Shown in pieces: positions 42,510-52,324 of a DNA stretch of 64,000 bases. How positions within the stretch are numbered: position 1 is the first letter of the stretch; each line of letters opens with the position of its first letter. Made by a program: the position numbers and the translations under genes. Source of the stretch: Marinobacter guineae (lineage in GTDB: Bacteria > Pseudomonadota > Gammaproteobacteria > Pseudomonadales > Oleiphilaceae); NCBI RefSeq assembly GCF_002744735.1, contig NZ_KZ319340.1:248001-312000 (forward strand), given 5' to 3'. The notes beneath the pieces are model-generated. The model ran no database searches and had not been told where the DNA came from. It worked only from the letters and a program-made list of their open reading frames with translations.

Positions 42510-44771
42510 CTACCCGAATACCTCCACGCGATTACGGCCGGCCTTCTTGGCGCGATAAAGCGCCTGGTCGGCCCGATTCAGGATCTGTTCAGGTCTGTCA
42601 CTGCTGTCGGGCCAGTTAGCAACACCCACGGAGACCGTCAGTACGCCAAGATTCCGGTCCTGGTAGGTGATAGGCTCTTCCCTTACCGCCTCACACAGCT
42701 GATTGGCCTTATCTCTGGCAGCGTCTGAAGTCGCACCCGGCATGATCACCACAAACTCTTCGCCGCCGTACCGGCAGACGATATCGCTTTCCCTGAACTG
42801 CCTCTGAAGGATGCTTGCTACCCTCTGCAGGGCGCGGTCGCCGGCTTCATGCCCGTGGGTATCGTTGAAGCGCTTGAAATGATCGATATCGACGACCAAA
42901 AGCGAAAGGGACAGATCATTGCGCTGGGCCACAGCGCTCTCATGCTCGAACAGCTGATCGAAGTAACGGCGATTCTTGAGTCCGGTCAGTGCATCCTCAT
43001 AAGAGAATTTCTGAAGCTCCTCCCTCAGGGCAATGCTGGAAAGGGTTATGCCAATTCTCTGTATCGACTGGTCGAGGGCGGAGAACAGCCGGGCTGAGCC
43101 GTATTCACTCTCCGCTTTTCCGAAAACACCCTCACCCTCAAGTAACAGGATGCCCTCGGTCACGATACCGGCGCTGGCTGATTCCACATTGATCCAGAAG
43201 CACAGGGTTGTACTGTTCCCATCCTCACCCAATCCTCCGGACTCCTGCGACTGTTTCAGCTCCGGCAATATTGAGGGCCTGGGCAGGCCTTTACGGGCAT
43301 CAAGCACAACCGGCAACGGAGCCGGGCGACCATAACCCCAGACGGCAACCCGGTCGTAGCGTTCGCCGGAACCCCGTTGATAAAAAGCCCCCTGGAGGGG
43401 GCTGCAGAGATCAGGAAAAGTCCGGATCAGAAGCGCGAAGGCCTGCTTCAGGCCAGGACAATCCTGCAGCTGGGCAATCACATCACCGAGAATCCGGTTC
43501 TTTTCATTCTCGAAGGTCAGCATTCGCACCCTGGCCTGCTCCCGGTGAGCAAGCGCCTCTGCCTTGGCGGTACGTTCAGCCACCTTTTCCTCAAGGGAGA
43601 CGTTCAACCGCGTCAGGGCCTCCTGGGTGCCCGCATAATGCCAGAGGGATATCAGGACCACTGCCAAAGAGAACAGTAGCATGCCGTAGCTCACAGGTAC
43701 CCTGCCCCAGGGCAGCACCCCGTGGGCCACCGCCATATCAACAATCAGCAGGGCACAAAAGATTCCAAACGCCAGCAGAAGAACCTGCTGTTCCCTCAAC
43801 ATCCAGCGGATGCGGCGAACAACCACTGCAAAGATGACAACCAGAGACACCAGAAACAGGGCGTCAAACGGAGGGAATGTGGAGGAAAGGTCAAACACGC
43901 CAGCCAGAGCACCAAGCAGCGCGCCAACCAGATACACAAGGTGAATCTTCCAGATCAGGTTGATCACCCAGGGCCGATGGTTGGTCAGCCACTGCTCCAG
44001 CAACAGTGCCATTGCTACCGGCAGCATGTAATAGGAACCCGCGGCCAGGTAATCCCACATCAATGGCTTATAGGCGATCAAAAGGCTGGCCTGGCTCTCA
44101 GAGACCAGCATCAGGGCGGAAGAAAGCGTGAACAACGAGATGCTCGCAAAGGTTCTCTTTTCCGTCTGCAGGAGCGAAAAGATCATCGCAAGAAGGGCTA
44201 TGAGCGTAGCAAAACCAGCGATAACCAGTGCTTCCAGCGAGTTCTTCAGGATGTACAGCACCAGATCCGGATGGTCCATGATGGAGACTTCCCCCCACAA
44301 ACCAATATCCGTGTAGTTGGAGAAGATCCGGAAATACACCGGTTTGCCTTCGTAGCCCTGAGGGAGCACGATCTCGTGCCAGGGCCAGCCTTCAAACCGC
44401 CCCCTCCCCTGGGAATCGAAGTTTCCGTACTGGTAGATCTGCTCACCGTCGACCCAAACCTGGACGATCAGATCAACACTGAAGATATAAAGCACCGGCT
44501 CCTGCCACTCCCCCTCAGGCAAAGTGACCCGGAACCAGACGTTTTCAGCCCCTTTTCGGCCCGGGGGGTTGGAAGGAAAACCGATACGTTGCCACTGGCC
44601 TGGTTCATCATTCAGCACCCACTCGGGCACACCCTCCGGGGTAAACGGGGAGTCTCCCCAGCGGTATTCCCAGCCTTCAGTTACGGCCTGTGATGCTGCC
44701 ACAGCCTGGGAAGGCATTGTGAGAATCAGGAGCAGAACGATGATCAGTCGTGGCAGGCTAAACAGGGGCAT
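42510..44771 (-). CDS. 7TMR-DISM sensor diguanylate cyclase
   Basis: Makes c-di-GMP from GTP. The 753-residue protein has a signal peptide (cleavage near AVAA), a periplasmic beta-sandwich (about 30-180, 7TMR-DISMED2-like), seven membrane helices (about 185-380), a coiled coil (SLEEKVAERTAKAEALAHRE), a GAF-like region and a GGDEF domain. The active site reads GGEEF and the inhibitory site RESD lies five residues before it, so product inhibition is expected. The periplasmic ligand is unknown, possibly a carbohydrate-like molecule. It converges on teaD. Confidence 0.88.
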   Translation of the reverse strand: MPLFSLPRLIIVLLLILTMPSQAVAASQAVTEGWEYRWGDSPFTPEGVPEWVLNDEPGQWQRIGFPSNPPGRKGAENVWFRVTLPEGEWQEPVLYIFSVDLIVQVWVDGEQIYQYGNFDSQGRGRFEGWPWHEIVLPQGYEGKPVYFRIFSNYTDIGLWGEVSIMDHPDLVLYILKNSLEALVIAGFATLIALLAMIFSLLQTEKRTFASISLFTLSSALMLVSESQASLLIAYKPLMWDYLAAGSYYMLPVAMALLLEQWLTNHRPWVINLIWKIHLVYLVGALLGALAGVFDLSSTFPPFDALFLVSLVVIFAVVVRRIRWMLREQQVLLLAFGIFCALLIVDMAVAHGVLPWGRVPVSYGMLLFSLAVVLISLWHYAGTQEALTRLNVSLEEKVAERTAKAEALAHREQARVRMLTFENEKNRILGDVIAQLQDCPGLKQAFALLIRTFPDLCSPLQGAFYQRGSGERYDRVAVWGYGRPAPLPVVLDARKGLPRPSILPELKQSQESGGLGEDGNSTTLCFWINVESASAGIVTEGILLLEGEGVFGKAESEYGSARLFSALDQSIQRIGITLSSIALREELQKFSYEDALTGLKNRRYFDQLFEHESAVAQRNDLSLSLLVVDIDHFKRFNDTHGHEAGDRALQRVASILQRQFRESDIVCRYGGEEFVVIMPGATSDAARDKANQLCEAVREEPITYQDRNLGVLTVSVGVANWPDSSDRPEQILNRADQALYRAKKAGRNRVEVFG

Positions 44772-44846
44772 CAGGAAGGCAAATCTGCGTTGTTTGGCGG
44801 TCAGCCATGATTATAAACTACTCCCTGGAAAATCCAGAGGCCTATA

Positions 44847-45527
44847 TCAGGGCATCCGGCCGGTGCGCTCAAGACGCCTTTCGACCATGCGATGATAGAG
44901 CCGGCTTAGCAGCGGTCGAACCAGCGGCAGACTGATCAGCCAGGCCAGGGGTTTGAGTAATGGCGCCCGGGACATTAACAGGGCATATGCGTCCAGCTCA
45001 CTGTGGACAACACCGTACTGGTCCTCCACATGCAGTTCCTGAAGCGCCGCTTTCGGGTCGATCCCTTTGGCCTTCAACTCCTCATCCCGCCCGGTAATGT
45101 CGACCCATTCCACCTGATCCGCGGCACCGCCGGCCAGGCGTTCATACTGACGCCGGTCTCGGCGGCAACTGGGACAGGCGCCGTCATAGAAAACGCGAAT
45201 GATGTTGCCTGATTCTGTCATTGGGGGCATCACGACCCATTCCGGGTCGGCAAACTCGCCGATGGGCCTGATCTCGACAAACGGCGCTGCGGAGCGAATG
45301 ATGGCTGCCACTTCCGGATTATGCTGGTTCTCCATGGCGTCCCGCTGTTCTTTACTCTCCCAGGACGCAATCGCAATCAGGGTGTTGGGATCGCCGATCT
45401 TGCGGTGCAGCTCGGTGCCCCGGGCACCCGGGGCCTGCTGGATGATTCTACTGGCCCGGACCCAGGCGTCCGCGTATTCCTCGGCGGTGTGGCCTTCCCG
45501 GACATGCACTTCAAACATGAACTTCAT
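44847..45527 (-). CDS. Antibiotic-biosynthesis-monooxygenase-like / DCC (DUF393) fusion protein
   Basis: A 226-residue two-domain protein. Residues about 1-95 form an ABM-like ferredoxin-fold domain (MKFMFEVHVREG start, TLIAIASWESKEQRDAM); residues about 108-226 are a DCC/DUF393 thiol-disulfide domain with FYDGACPSCRRDRR. In the second part the usual DGxCPxC motif is intact. GGGAGG lies before ATG 45527. It follows the ABC permease operon by 63 bases. The joining of these two folds is uncommon in my experience; function unknown. Confidence 0.75.
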   Translation of the reverse strand: MKFMFEVHVREGHTAEEYADAWVRASRIIQQAPGARGTELHRKIGDPNTLIAIASWESKEQRDAMENQHNPEVAAIIRSAAPFVEIRPIGEFADPEWVVMPPMTESGNIIRVFYDGACPSCRRDRRQYERLAGGAADQVEWVDITGRDEELKAKGIDPKAALQELHVEDQYGVVHSELDAYALLMSRAPLLKPLAWLISLPLVRPLLSRLYHRMVERRLERTGRMP

Positions 45528-45590
45528 GGCACCTCCCGGTTGCTCCCTGTCCGACTCGGTCACCCTCTCCCCGCAGAAACAGCAGAGGCC

Positions 45591-46460
45591 TTAACGTGAA
45601 GAACGGCCCATCACAAGTAAAGCGAGGAGTGCCGAGCCAACCATCAACAGCAGCGCCACTGCATTCAGTACGGGTGTCGACCCTTCCCGCAAACGGTTAA
45701 ACAACGCTACCGTCAGTGGCGTGTCACTTCCGGTCAGCATAACGGTGGTGTTGAAGTTTTCAAAGGACATCAGGAAGGCCATGGCAGCAGCCCCGAAGAT
45801 GGACGGCAGCAGCCAGGGCAAAGTTACGGTAAACCAGGCCACCAACGGCGTGGCGCCCAGATTCAGGGCTGCCTCTTCAAGCTGGGGATCAAACTTGCGC
45901 AAACGGGCGGCAATGACCAGGGTGCTCAGGGTTGCGATAAACGTCACCTGACCCATCACCACCAGGGTCATCCCTGGCCGGAACACATCCAGCTCAATGC
46001 CCCAGGCCGCCGAAATATCGTTGGCCATGCCGCTGTAGAACACCAGAATGGAAACCCCCAGGATAACGCCCGGAATCACCAGCGGCAGCAGCATAAGCAG
46101 ATACAGGAATTCCTTGCCCCGGAAATGCAGCCGCTCGAACAGCACCGCATTTACACACCCCAGAGCCACGCTCACCAGGGTGACCCAGAAAGCAATTTTG
46201 GCGCTGACCCAGAGTGCCCTGAGCAGCCCATCATCGTGGAACAGCCCGGTGCGCCCCGCGGAGCCATCAGCGGAATAGGAGCCATCGGCGAAATACCAGT
46301 CGAGAGTGAAGCCTTTCCAGGGCAGCGACGGAAAAGGGGCGTCGTTAAAGGCAAAGACGGCCGTCACCAGCAGCGGCAGCGCCAGGTAGACAAAAAACGC
46401 CACCAGATACGCCAGGTATAGACCATCGAACAGTCGGGACCGAGGCACGGAACGAATCAT
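45591..46460 (-). CDS. ABC transporter permease, PotC/PotI type (first polyamine-type system)
   Basis: Second permease of a spermidine/putrescine-family importer, 289 residues, six helices. The coupling EAA loop is LEEAALNLGATPLVAWFTVTLP (about residue 178). An unusually long periplasmic loop (about 40-80, rich in DGS) follows helix 1. It starts 4 bases after the other permease gene. Confidence 0.85.
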   Translation of the reverse strand: MIRSVPRSRLFDGLYLAYLVAFFVYLALPLLVTAVFAFNDAPFPSLPWKGFTLDWYFADGSYSADGSAGRTGLFHDDGLLRALWVSAKIAFWVTLVSVALGCVNAVLFERLHFRGKEFLYLLMLLPLVIPGVILGVSILVFYSGMANDISAAWGIELDVFRPGMTLVVMGQVTFIATLSTLVIAARLRKFDPQLEEAALNLGATPLVAWFTVTLPWLLPSIFGAAAMAFLMSFENFNTTVMLTGSDTPLTVALFNRLREGSTPVLNAVALLLMVGSALLALLVMGRSSR

Positions 46461-46464
46461 CGCA

Positions 46465-47325
46465 TCACCCCATCACCTTGCGCAGGGACTGGCCGGACAC
46501 TTTCAGGCCCAGCCAGACGATGACCGACGACAGCACCAGCAGCAGGACCCCAAGCGCCGCTCCCTGCTCCCAGTTAAACCGGGTGATGAACTGGGTGAAT
46601 ATCTGCTCTGTGAACCAGGCACTGTCCTTGCCACCCATCAGCACCGGCGTCAGATAGCTTCCGAGGGTAAGCATGAACACCACAATGCAGCCAGAGACAA
46701 TGCTGGGCATTGCCCAGGGCACCACAATCTCCCGCAACACGGTACCGTGGCCACCGCCCAGATCGTAGCCCGCCTCCACCAGGTTCTCGTCCATGCCATC
46801 CAGTGTCGTCACCAGCGGCACCACCATGAACAGCAAGCCGTTGTAGACCAGGCCGATAATCACCGCCACATCGTTGTAAAGCATTTCCACCGGGCCATCC
46901 ACCCAGCCCAGCGCCTGCAGCCAGGAACTGAACAGCCCGCTTTCACGCAGCAGAATCATCCAGCCGTATGTACGCACCAACTCACTGGCCCAAAATGGGA
47001 TCAGGCAGGCCATGAACAGAATGCCCTTGGAGCGGCCCCGGGCGAGCCGGGCAATGTACCAGGCAATCGGGAATGCAATAATCAGGGTCAGAAAGGTGGT
47101 GAACAGAGACATGACGCCGGTGCGCACGAAGGTCCGCCAGTAATAGGACTCGGTAAAGAAGTTCTGATATTGCTGCAGGCCCCAGGTCAGGGTATCCCAG
47201 CTTTCCCGCACCTGGAATGACACCCGCAGCATCTGCAGGTGGGGCAGCAGCACGAGCAACACGATCCACAGCAGAAACGGCGTCAGCAATAACCAGAGTG
47301 ACAAACGGCTGACAGACGACCTCAC
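46465..47325 (-). CDS. ABC transporter permease, PotB/PotH type (first polyamine-type system)
   Basis: Partner permease, 286 residues with six helices. The EAA loop reads LVEAGYDLGGGHGTVLREIVVP. The start overlaps the ATPase gene as ATGA. It resembles PotH/PotB in RTYGWMILLRESGLFSSWLQ. Confidence 0.86.
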   Translation of the reverse strand: MRSSVSRLSLWLLLTPFLLWIVLLVLLPHLQMLRVSFQVRESWDTLTWGLQQYQNFFTESYYWRTFVRTGVMSLFTTFLTLIIAFPIAWYIARLARGRSKGILFMACLIPFWASELVRTYGWMILLRESGLFSSWLQALGWVDGPVEMLYNDVAVIIGLVYNGLLFMVVPLVTTLDGMDENLVEAGYDLGGGHGTVLREIVVPWAMPSIVSGCIVVFMLTLGSYLTPVLMGGKDSAWFTEQIFTQFITRFNWEQGAALGVLLLVLSSVIVWLGLKVSGQSLRKVMG

Positions 47326-48416
47326 GGGTTATCCGCTCCGAAGACTCGGGCCAGCACCGGGTCCCAGGCCAGCCGGATTGCCGAACCGGCTGACAGCTTC
47401 GGCGCCGAGCCATCCTGAGGCAGCCGGGCATACACCGGCTGGCCGCCATTCTCCGCCTCCACCCGGCTGTTGGCGCCATCGAACAGGGTAGTGCGCACTT
47501 TCGCCTGCATGGCAGAAAAGCCGGTACTCAGGGCATCACCGGAGAGCACCAGCGATTCGGGCCGAATGTACAATTCCGCCCGCCTGCCGGTTTCCAGATC
47601 ACCGGAGGCCACCCTGCCCTGAACCAGAGAGCCATCGTCCAGGCGTATTTCCGCCAGGTTGTCCCGAATGGCCACCAACTCCCCGGCCAGGCGATTGTTG
47701 TCGCCCACAAACCCCGCGACAAAGGGCGTCGCAGGCTCCCGGTAAAGCTCCTCCGGTGGTGCCACCTGGTCGAACCGGCCCTCCCGCATCACCGCCACCT
47801 GATCGGACATCACCATGGCTTCGGACTGATCGTGGGTGATGTACACGAAGGTAGTGCCGAATTGTTTCTGAAGATGTTTGAGCTCCACCTTCATCTGCTC
47901 ACGAAGTTTCAGATCCAGGGCACCGAGAGGTTCATCCAGCAGCAGGAGTGTCGGCTCCAGCACCAGGCAACGGGCCAGGGCCACCCGCTGGCGCTGGCCG
48001 CCGGAGAGTTCCTGTGGGTCACGGTATTCAAGCCCCGGCAAACCCACCTGTTCCAGCACCCCGGCAATACGCTTGCGCCTTTCCGCGACGGGCACTTTGC
48101 GGCGTTTCAGGCCGTAACCGATGTTGTCACCCACCGACATGGCGGGGAACAGGGCGAGATGCTGGAACACCATGTTTACCGGCCGGCGGTTGGGCGGGAC
48201 ATCGTTCATGCGCTGGCCACGGATGTGGATATCGCCTTCATCGGGTTTGTCGAAGCCCGCCAGCAACCGCAACAAGGTGGTCTTGCCGCAGCCGGAAGGA
48301 CCCAGAATGGAGAAAAACGTGCCCGCGGGCACGTCCAGGGAGATATGGTCCACCGCGGCATTACTGCCAAAGCGGCGGACCAGACCCTCACAGAAAAGGT
48401 CTGAATCCATTGCCAT
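47322..48416 (-). CDS. ABC transporter ATP-binding protein, PotA/PotG type (first system)
   Basis: ATPase subunit, 364 residues: Walker [10 protein letters not shown], signature LSGGQRQRVA, Walker [13 protein letters not shown] and a C-terminal TOBE domain (about 270-360) that regulates uptake. ATG at 48416 gives family length; an open extension to 48497 lies inside the binding-protein gene. Gap of 5 bases from that gene. Confidence 0.88.
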   Translation of the reverse strand: MAMDSDLFCEGLVRRFGSNAAVDHISLDVPAGTFFSILGPSGCGKTTLLRLLAGFDKPDEGDIHIRGQRMNDVPPNRRPVNMVFQHLALFPAMSVGDNIGYGLKRRKVPVAERRKRIAGVLEQVGLPGLEYRDPQELSGGQRQRVALARCLVLEPTLLLLDEPLGALDLKLREQMKVELKHLQKQFGTTFVYITHDQSEAMVMSDQVAVMREGRFDQVAPPEELYREPATPFVAGFVGDNNRLAGELVAIRDNLAEIRLDDGSLVQGRVASGDLETGRRAELYIRPESLVLSGDALSTGFSAMQAKVRTTLFDGANSRVEAENGGQPVYARLPQDGSAPKLSAGSAIRLAWDPVLARVFGADNP

Positions 48417-48421
48417 AGTGG

Positions 48422-49507
48422 TCAGTTCGCGGCCTGGACGGTGTCCAGCACCTGACCTTCCATGGTTTCCAGCCCCGGCGGAACCGGCGGGTACCACTTG
48501 ATATTGTTGATGGCAGAGTCATCGAAGCTGGCGCGATAGGCATCCCGCAGCTCTGCCTTTACATACTCGTCCGCGCCTTTGGAGGCGGTGAAGTTACCGG
48601 ATTCGTTAGTAATCTTTGCGGCGATTTCCGGCTGCATCACGAAGTTGATCCACTTGTAAGCGGCCTCTTCGTTTTCGCTACGGCGGGGAATGGCGAAGGT
48701 ATCGATCCAGCCCAGGGCGCCAGAGTCCGGAGCCACGAAGCGGATCTCGGGGTTCTCGGCATTGAGTTTCCAGCCGCCGGCATCCCAGGCCATGGCCGCA
48801 GTCACTTCCCCGGTGCGCAGCAGCGCCAGCAACTGATCACCGCCGGTCCAGTAGGTCTTCACATTGCTCTTGCAGTCGATCAGCTTGTCTTCAACTTTCG
48901 CCAGGATGGACTCGTACTCTTCGCGATTGTCGTAAGCCGCAAACGGATCCATGCCCATCGCAAAGGCGAAGCCGATCAGGGTCGGCCGCTTGAGCCGGTA
49001 ACTCACCTCACCGGCCACGGCCGGATCACACAGGTCGGTGTAATCGGTGACCACATCTGCCACCGAGTTGTGCACGATCAGACCGCTGGTGCCCCAGACT
49101 GACGGCACGCCGTAATACTTGCCATCCAGCTCGGTGGAGTCCTGTGTGGCCTTGACCATGGCCGGCTGTAACTGGTCGGCATCAACCCGGCTGAAATCGA
49201 TGGGCTTGTAGATATTGAACTGGCGCTGCACGCCGACAATGCGGTCCTGGCTTGGCTGCGCCAGATCAAAACCGGCACCGCCCGTGGCCCGCAGTTTGGA
49301 GATCATGTCTTCGTTATTGGAGAGCGTCACCTGAACGTCTATCCCGGTTTCTTCCTCAAACTGGGCAACCACATCATCCGGGGCATAGCCACCCCAGGTA
49401 ATCAGACGCAATTCTTCAGCTGCGGTGGCGTTGGCAAAACCGCCGGTGGCGAGAGTGGCAGACAACAGCACCGCGTGCTTCCGTGTCGAACGAGAGGACC
49501 TGGCCAT
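48422..49507 (-). CDS. Periplasmic binding protein, polyamine type (first system)
   Basis: PotD/PotF-family binding protein, 361 residues. AAGGA precedes ATG 49507. Signal peptide ends near ATAAEE; the mature protein starts LRLITWGGYAPDDVVAQFEEETG, a pattern close to PotD/PotF. Two Cys (DLCDPA and LIDCKSN) may form a disulfide. It differs clearly from the neighbouring PotD lipoprotein, so the second substrate is probably a different polyamine or related cation. Confidence 0.84.
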   Translation of the reverse strand: MARSSRSTRKHAVLLSATLATGGFANATAAEELRLITWGGYAPDDVVAQFEEETGIDVQVTLSNNEDMISKLRATGGAGFDLAQPSQDRIVGVQRQFNIYKPIDFSRVDADQLQPAMVKATQDSTELDGKYYGVPSVWGTSGLIVHNSVADVVTDYTDLCDPAVAGEVSYRLKRPTLIGFAFAMGMDPFAAYDNREEYESILAKVEDKLIDCKSNVKTYWTGGDQLLALLRTGEVTAAMAWDAGGWKLNAENPEIRFVAPDSGALGWIDTFAIPRRSENEEAAYKWINFVMQPEIAAKITNESGNFTASKGADEYVKAELRDAYRASFDDSAINNIKWYPPVPPGLETMEGQVLDTVQAAN

Positions 49508-49607
49508 AACGTTTCCTTTTCTCATGGTAAGTTCGAAAGTTTGCTAACCATTTGTTATCAGGAAGTTATAGACCATGTATTGCAGTTTTGTGAAACCCGG
49601 AACAAAA

Positions 49608-49631
49608 AAACGGAGGCTTGGGCCTCCGTTT
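49608..49631 (-). terminator. Rho-independent terminator after potD
   Basis: Perfect 10-bp stem AAACGGAGGC (49608-49617) / GCCTCCGTTT (49622-49631) with loop TTGG. On the minus strand it is followed by seven T (A-run 49604-49610). It lies 29 bases beyond the potD stop and separates the two ABC operons. Confidence 0.9.
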
Positions 49632-49659
49632 CACCGTGATCAACCTGGCTCAGTACCGC

Positions 49660-50700
49660 TCACTGACCGGATTTCAGCATCTCCCAGTATTTGGCGTATA
49701 CCTGCAAGGCTTCCTCGCCAATGTCGGTCTGGAACTCGGCATTGATCATGTCGGTAGCGGTTGGGTAGCTGGCCCGGTTGTTCGCCACTTCGTCCGGCAA
49801 AAGATCGCGCGCTGCCAGATTTGGTGTGGCGTAACCAATTTCCTCACTGATCAGCGCGGAAATTTCAGGCTGCAGAACAAAGCTGATGAACTTGTGCGCC
49901 GCTTCGGGGTTCTTCGCGTTCTTCGGAATCACGAAGCTGTCCAGCCAAGCGATGATGCCCTCCTCCGGATAGACGTATTCCAGGCTCGGCATAACCTCCT
50001 TGCCCATCACCGCTTCGCCGTTCCAGATCATGCCCACGTCGGTTTCCCCTTCCAGATAGGGCATGCGGGGCGCATCGGAGTTGAAGGTACGAACAGAGGG
50101 CATCAGTTCAGACAGCTTCTCGTAGGCGGCCTCGATTTCTTCCGGATCGGTGCTGTTACCGGAATACCCCAGAACCCGCAGACCGACGTGGAATACTTCG
50201 CGCATGTCGTTGGTGAGCATCACCCGGCCCTCGAAGCGCTCATCCCACAGGTCTTCCCAGGCGTTTACAGACTCACCGGCAATATCCGCCGTATCCACCG
50301 CCAGGCCGGTGGTGCCCCAGAGATAGGGCACGCTGTATTGGTTGTCCGGGTCGATATCCAGATTGGTGAGTTCCGGATCCAGGTTATCGAAGCCCTCAAT
50401 CTTGCTGCGATCGATGGGCATCAGCAGATCTTCCTGGCGCATCTTGCTGACATAATAAGTCGAAGGTACCGCCAGATCATAGGCCGCACTGTCGTCCAGC
50501 AGTTTCAGCTTGGCGTACATGGCTTCATTGCTGTCGTAGGTGGTGTAAACCACCGGGATGCCGGTTTCCTCGGTGAATCGGTCGAGGACTTCCTGGGGCA
50601 TGTACTCAGACCAGTTGTAGAGGTTGAGAACCTGTGGTTCCTCGGAACTGCAACCCATTAATCCCACCGCCAGCAAGCCGGCCAGTGCCAGTTTCTTCAT
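49660..50700 (-). CDS. potD: PotD, spermidine/putrescine-binding lipoprotein
   Basis: Binding protein of the second importer, 346 residues. Unlike E. coli PotD it has a lipobox (LAVGLMGC, Cys at about 17) and would be a lipoprotein. The mature part starts VLNLYNWSEYMPQEVLDRF, and YSVPYLWGTTGLAVD and IIAWLDSFVIPKNAKN follow the PotD pattern. ATG at 50700 overlaps potC as ATGA. Confidence 0.89.
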   Translation of the reverse strand: MKKLALAGLLAVGLMGCSSEEPQVLNLYNWSEYMPQEVLDRFTEETGIPVVYTTYDSNEAMYAKLKLLDDSAAYDLAVPSTYYVSKMRQEDLLMPIDRSKIEGFDNLDPELTNLDIDPDNQYSVPYLWGTTGLAVDTADIAGESVNAWEDLWDERFEGRVMLTNDMREVFHVGLRVLGYSGNSTDPEEIEAAYEKLSELMPSVRTFNSDAPRMPYLEGETDVGMIWNGEAVMGKEVMPSLEYVYPEEGIIAWLDSFVIPKNAKNPEAAHKFISFVLQPEISALISEEIGYATPNLAARDLLPDEVANNRASYPTATDMINAEFQTDIGEEALQVYAKYWEMLKSGQ

Positions 50701-51467
50701 CGTTTGCTCCTTATCAGAATCCATTGAGACAACATCAGCATAACCAGTGAAAACACCAGCAACAGTGTGCCCAGGGCATTCACCTCAGGTTTCAGGCCCA
50801 CACGCACCATGGAGTAAATGCGCAGAGGCAGAATTTCATAACCGGGGCCGCTCACAAAGGTACTGACCACCACATCATCGAGGGACAGTGTAAACCCTAG
50901 CAGCCAGCCTGCCAGTAATGCAGGCATGATTACGGGAATCAACACCGTGCGGGTCATGGTGAAATCGGAGGCACCGAGATCCCGGGCGGCCTCCGGCAAG
51001 CTCTCATCAAAACCGCTCAGCCGGGCCATCACGGTAATCACCACAAAAGGCAGGCAAAAGGTAACGTGAGCCAGTAACAGGGATACATAGCCCAGCTGCA
51101 ATCCCACCAGCAAAAACAGCGCCAGCAGGGAAATCGCCAGCACAATCTCCGGCGACATCATCACCACAAACAGCATGCCGTTCAGCAATTTTTTGCCTCG
51201 AAACCGGTAACGATGCAGGGCAAGGGCTGTGAGCGCCCCGATTACTGTAGAAACCGTGGCCGCCGACAGCGCCAGCCAGAGGGAATTCCACATGGCACCG
51301 ACCATGGCCCGGTTGTCGAACAGTGACTCATACCAGCGCAGGCCCAGCCCACCCCAGGAATACCCGGTGCGGGATTCATTAAACGAAAACACCACCAGCA
51401 CCACGATGGGCACGTAGATCAGAATGTAAACCAGAGTCAGATAGATGCGGGGTAACCACCGGCTCAT
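50697..51467 (-). CDS. potC: PotC, spermidine/putrescine permease
   Basis: Six-helix permease, 256 residues, family-sized. FSFNESRTGYSWGGLGLRWYE split over the first loop and the EAA loop LPEAARDLGASDFTMTRTVLIP match PotC. Overlaps potB by ATGA. Confidence 0.91.
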   Translation of the reverse strand: MSRWLPRIYLTLVYILIYVPIVVLVVFSFNESRTGYSWGGLGLRWYESLFDNRAMVGAMWNSLWLALSAATVSTVIGALTALALHRYRFRGKKLLNGMLFVVMMSPEIVLAISLLALFLLVGLQLGYVSLLLAHVTFCLPFVVITVMARLSGFDESLPEAARDLGASDFTMTRTVLIPVIMPALLAGWLLGFTLSLDDVVVSTFVSGPGYEILPLRIYSMVRVGLKPEVNALGTLLLVFSLVMLMLSQWILIRSKR

Positions 51468-52324
51468 GAGCCGCCCTCCTCACCCAGGCGCCGCTTACTG
51501 AGCCGGTGAGCGAACATGAGAAAGGCCATGGTCACGGTCAGAACGATGCTGGCGGCGGCGCCGAAGGGCCAATTACGGGCATCAAGAAACTGGTTCTTGA
51601 TGACATTGCCCACCAGCAGGTTCCGGGAGCCGCCGAGAATGTCCGGCACAAAGAACAGCCCCATTGCGGGCAACAGCACCAGCATCACACCTGCCAGAAC
51701 ACCAGGCAGGGTGAGCGGCACTATCACGTGAATGAAGGTGGACAACCGGCCTGCGCCCAGATCGTGGGAAGCCAGCAGCAACTCCTGCCGCAGATCCTCG
51801 AACACCGAATACAGGGGCAGGATCATGAACGGCAGCAACAGGTACACCAGCCCGATGATCACAGCACCTTCGGTGTAGAGCAACTGCAGCGGTTCATCGA
51901 TGAGCCCGATGGACATCAGCGCGCTGTTGAGCAAACCGTTGGTGGCGAGAATCAGCTTGAGCGCATAAGTCCTTACCAGGGAATTGGTCCAGAACGGCAC
52001 GATCAGCAGGAAGATCAGCACCAGCTGCCGCTGCTTTCCGACTTTTGACAATGCCCAGGCAAACGGATACCCGATCAGCAGGCACACCAGCGTGGTCATC
52101 GCTGCCATGTAGAGCGAATGCAGGAACACCTCAAGGTACAGCGGGTCGAACAGCTGACGATAGGCATCCAGATTCAGGGGCAGGGACAGAAACGTGGCCG
52201 GATCCCGGGTCATTACGCTTGCGCCAACCACGAGGAGGTTGGGAACAAACACCAGGAAAAGAAGCCAGCCCCAGACCAGTATAAGAACTGCGGTTTTGAA
52301 CGGCTGCTGCATAACACTATGCAT
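51464..52324 (-). CDS. potB: PotB, spermidine/putrescine permease
   Basis: Six-helix permease, 286 residues. [36 protein letters not shown] and [19 protein letters not shown] follow E. coli PotB closely as I recall. Start either ATG 52324 (overlapping potA by 8 bases) or ATG 52312 just after the potA stop; neither has a strong ribosome-binding site. Confidence 0.91.
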   Translation of the reverse strand: MHSVMQQPFKTAVLILVWGWLLFLVFVPNLLVVGASVMTRDPATFLSLPLNLDAYRQLFDPLYLEVFLHSLYMAAMTTLVCLLIGYPFAWALSKVGKQRQLVLIFLLIVPFWTNSLVRTYALKLILATNGLLNSALMSIGLIDEPLQLLYTEGAVIIGLVYLLLPFMILPLYSVFEDLRQELLLASHDLGAGRLSTFIHVIVPLTLPGVLAGVMLVLLPAMGLFFVPDILGGSRNLLVGNVIKNQFLDARNWPFGAAASIVLTVTMAFLMFAHRLSKRRLGEEGGS

